Assembly: GCF_013186535.1 (NCBI RefSeq)
Contig: NZ_JABMCZ010000003.1
Span: forward strand, 1,674,001 to 1,738,000
DNA from: Nocardia terpenica
GTDB lineage: Bacteria; Actinomycetota; Actinomycetes; Mycobacteriales; Mycobacteriaceae
Length of the DNA stretch: 64,000 nt
Reading direction: 5' to 3'
The translations under genes and the position numbers were made by a program. The notes under the pieces are model-generated. The model saw only the letters and a list, made by a program, of their open reading frames with translations. It had not been told where the DNA came from and searched no databases. How positions within the stretch are numbered: position 1 is the first letter of the stretch; every line of letters begins with the position of its first letter. Below are positions 63,023-64,000 of this stretch, one piece after another.

Positions 63023-63367
63023 GTGGCGAGATCGCAGCGTTCGAAGATTCCGGTCGAGGACAAGGTCCGCGTGGTGTTGTCGGTGCTGACCGGTGAGGTC
63101 AGTGCGTCGGAGGCCGCTCGGCGGCGTGGTGTGAGTCCGATGGCGGTCGGCAAGTGGAAGCAGGCGTTCCTGGATGCCGGTACCAAGGCGCTGGAGGATC
63201 GTCCGAGCGGTCCGGCGGGTGCGCAGGGCACGCCGGAGCAGCGGCGGTTGCGGATGGAGAACGAGCAGTTGAAGCTGGCGTTGGCGGAGGCGACGGTGCA
63301 GTTGCGGATCTGGCAGCACGGTGCCGCTCTGGTGGATCAGGTCCCTTCGCTGACCTCGAAGCCCTGA
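63023..63367 (+). CDS. IS3-like transposase OrfA
   Basis: 114 aa. The N-terminal HTH (EDKVRVVLSVLTGEVSASEAARRRGVSPMAVGKWKQAFLDAG) and following leucine-zipper-like helix (RLRMENEQLKLALAEATVQL) are the OrfA layout of IS3-type elements. GGAGGGAG before GTG 63023 gives the start. OrfB follows in the next frame. Confidence 0.85.
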   Translation: MARSQRSKIPVEDKVRVVLSVLTGEVSASEAARRRGVSPMAVGKWKQAFLDAGTKALEDRPSGPAGAQGTPEQRRLRMENEQLKLALAEATVQLRIWQHGAALVDQVPSLTSKP

Positions 63368-63381
63368 GAACGGCAGAAGGG

Positions 63382-64000
63382 GTGCCGGTTTCGAGGTTCG
63401 CTCGGCTGGCCGGTATCCCCGAACGCACCTACCGCCGACGGCGGGCTCGCTTGCGAGACGGTGCGCCGCCGTGCGGGCCGTGGCCGTCGCCGAAGGTGGA
63501 GCGGTTCGAGCCGATCGCGGCCAAGTATGCCGAGGAATGGCCTGCGTGGGGGCATCGCAAGATCGCCGCATTGATGCGCGCCGACGGTTACGAGGTGTCG
63601 ACCTCCACGGTGGAGCGGGCGCTGCGTCGACGTGGCCTGCTGTTGCCGCGCGGATATCGCGCCGACCGCAAGTCGTGGGCGGTGTTGCGGCGCAAGGTGT
63701 TCCGGGATCCGCCCACGCATCGTAATCGGGTGTGGCAGACCGATTTCAGCGAGTTCGAGACCACCGGTGGCGGGATCTGGCGGATCTGCGCGGTGATCGA
63801 CTACGTGACCAAGTACTGCTTGGCGGTGACAGTCACCCCGACCGCCCGCGGCATCGACGCGTTGGCTTGCCTGAAGAAGGCGGTGGCCGAGGCCGAGCGG
63901 GTCCTCGGGCTGGATGATCTGCGGTCCGATCGCGGCGATGCCGATGTCCTCGGCCCGGCCGGGGACGTGATCGGGGTGGCCCCGGCCCCGATCGCGGTGG
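63382..64000 (+). CDS. Integrase-core (DDE) transposase OrfB, partial
   Basis: 206 codons to the window edge, from GTG 63382. An HTH_21-like domain (PAWGHRKIAALMRADGYEVSTSTVERALRRRGLL) leads into the rve integrase core, with the first catalytic Asp in WQTDFSEFET; the second candidate Asp lies in LRSDRG and the Glu is beyond the edge. Together with OrfA it forms the transposase that cuts and joins the IS ends. Confidence 0.88.
   Translation, partial: MPVSRFARLAGIPERTYRRRRARLRDGAPPCGPWPSPKVERFEPIAAKYAEEWPAWGHRKIAALMRADGYEVSTSTVERALRRRGLLLPRGYRADRKSWAVLRRKVFRDPPTHRNRVWQTDFSEFETTGGGIWRICAVIDYVTKYCLAVTVTPTARGIDALACLKKAVAEAERVLGLDDLRSDRGDADVLGPAGDVIGVAPAPIAV

Larger units (their letters stand above)
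63023..64000 (+). mobile_element. IS3-like insertion sequence, left part
   Basis: Contains orfA and the start of orfB. The left terminal inverted repeat should lie between 62944 and 63020, where a TGCGTCAAACTTCCTGGCAGG segment is a candidate, but the right end is outside the window so it cannot be confirmed. Confidence 0.75.

Noticed and set aside
18034..64000. Type VII (ESX) secretion genes suggested by the EspR-like regulator
   Set aside because: No EccC, MycP, EsxA/B or PE/PPE-type gene was found in any frame.

Overview
The window is high-GC actinobacterial DNA and looks like Nocardia or a close mycolate-containing relative. Reasons are the gene set (cutinases, secretory lipase, 13E12-type HNH protein, EspR-like and MmyB-like regulators, MAB_1171c-like transporter, SCO6880-family conjugation protein), mycobacterial-type SOS boxes and many GTG starts with 4-nt stop/start overlaps. 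This is inferred from sequence alone; no database was searched.

Layout. (1) 1-12.3 kb, chromosomal backbone: start of a gulonolactone/arabinonolactone oxidase-type flavoenzyme, a TetR/MFS divergent pair with two matching palindromes, a 25-bp tandem repeat tract, a secreted lipase, a decayed fluoride-channel locus (crcB remnant, DUF190, crcB fragment) ahead of phosphoglucomutase, about 0.8 kb of diverged ~155-bp repeats, a second MFS exporter, a DsbA-like thiol protein and a 13E12/HNH gene behind two SOS boxes. (2) 12.4-18.0 kb: a tRNA-Ala(GGC) gene whose 3' end is duplicated as a 43-bp direct repeat (12434-12476 and 17991-18033), enclosing a 5.6-kb integrative element. It carries int, xis, a rolling-circle-type rep, small genes, a GntR regulator with repeated operators and a probable origin region, but no FtsK/TraSA-type translocase. 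(3) 18.2-27 kb: a second tyrosine integrase directly beyond the right repeat, a KfrA-like coiled-coil protein, several HTH regulators, an EspR-like/ImmA-IrrE/MAB_1171c-like cassette and an SDR.

(4) 27.4-59.7 kb: a large, nearly all-forward locus that I read as an actinobacterial type IV secretion (conjugation) system. Recognisable parts are a VirB2-like small membrane protein, a polytopic TrbL/VirB6-like protein, an SCO6880-family protein (frameshifted here), a VirB4-like ATPase, an NlpC/P60 hydrolase and a VirD4/TraG-like coupling ATPase. Woven through these are four alpha/beta-hydrolase-fold proteins, two of which have lost the nucleophilic serine, and a set of tandem paralogues with no function I recognise (seven at 45.9-52.9 kb and two related ones at 54.9-57.0 kb). 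Many of these are joined by 24-29-codon ORFs whose start overlaps the upstream stop and whose stop overlaps the downstream start. A MetE-like protein, a double-DUF4913 protein and an inverted cation-efflux gene sit inside the locus. No relaxase is visible.

(5) 59.8-64 kb: a Baeyer-Villiger-type monooxygenase overlapping an endonuclease/exonuclease/phosphatase-family gene, a small gene with its own SOS box and leaderless promoter, and the left part of an IS3-like insertion sequence cut by the window edge.

The simplest overall reading is an accretion at a tRNA-Ala site: a small replicative integrative element, then the integrase end of a larger T4SS-bearing integrative conjugative element. The far attachment site and relaxase would lie to the right of the window, or have been lost. 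The tandem paralogue family with its linking mini-ORFs, and the pseudo-hydrolases embedded in the secretion operon, are the most unusual contents.
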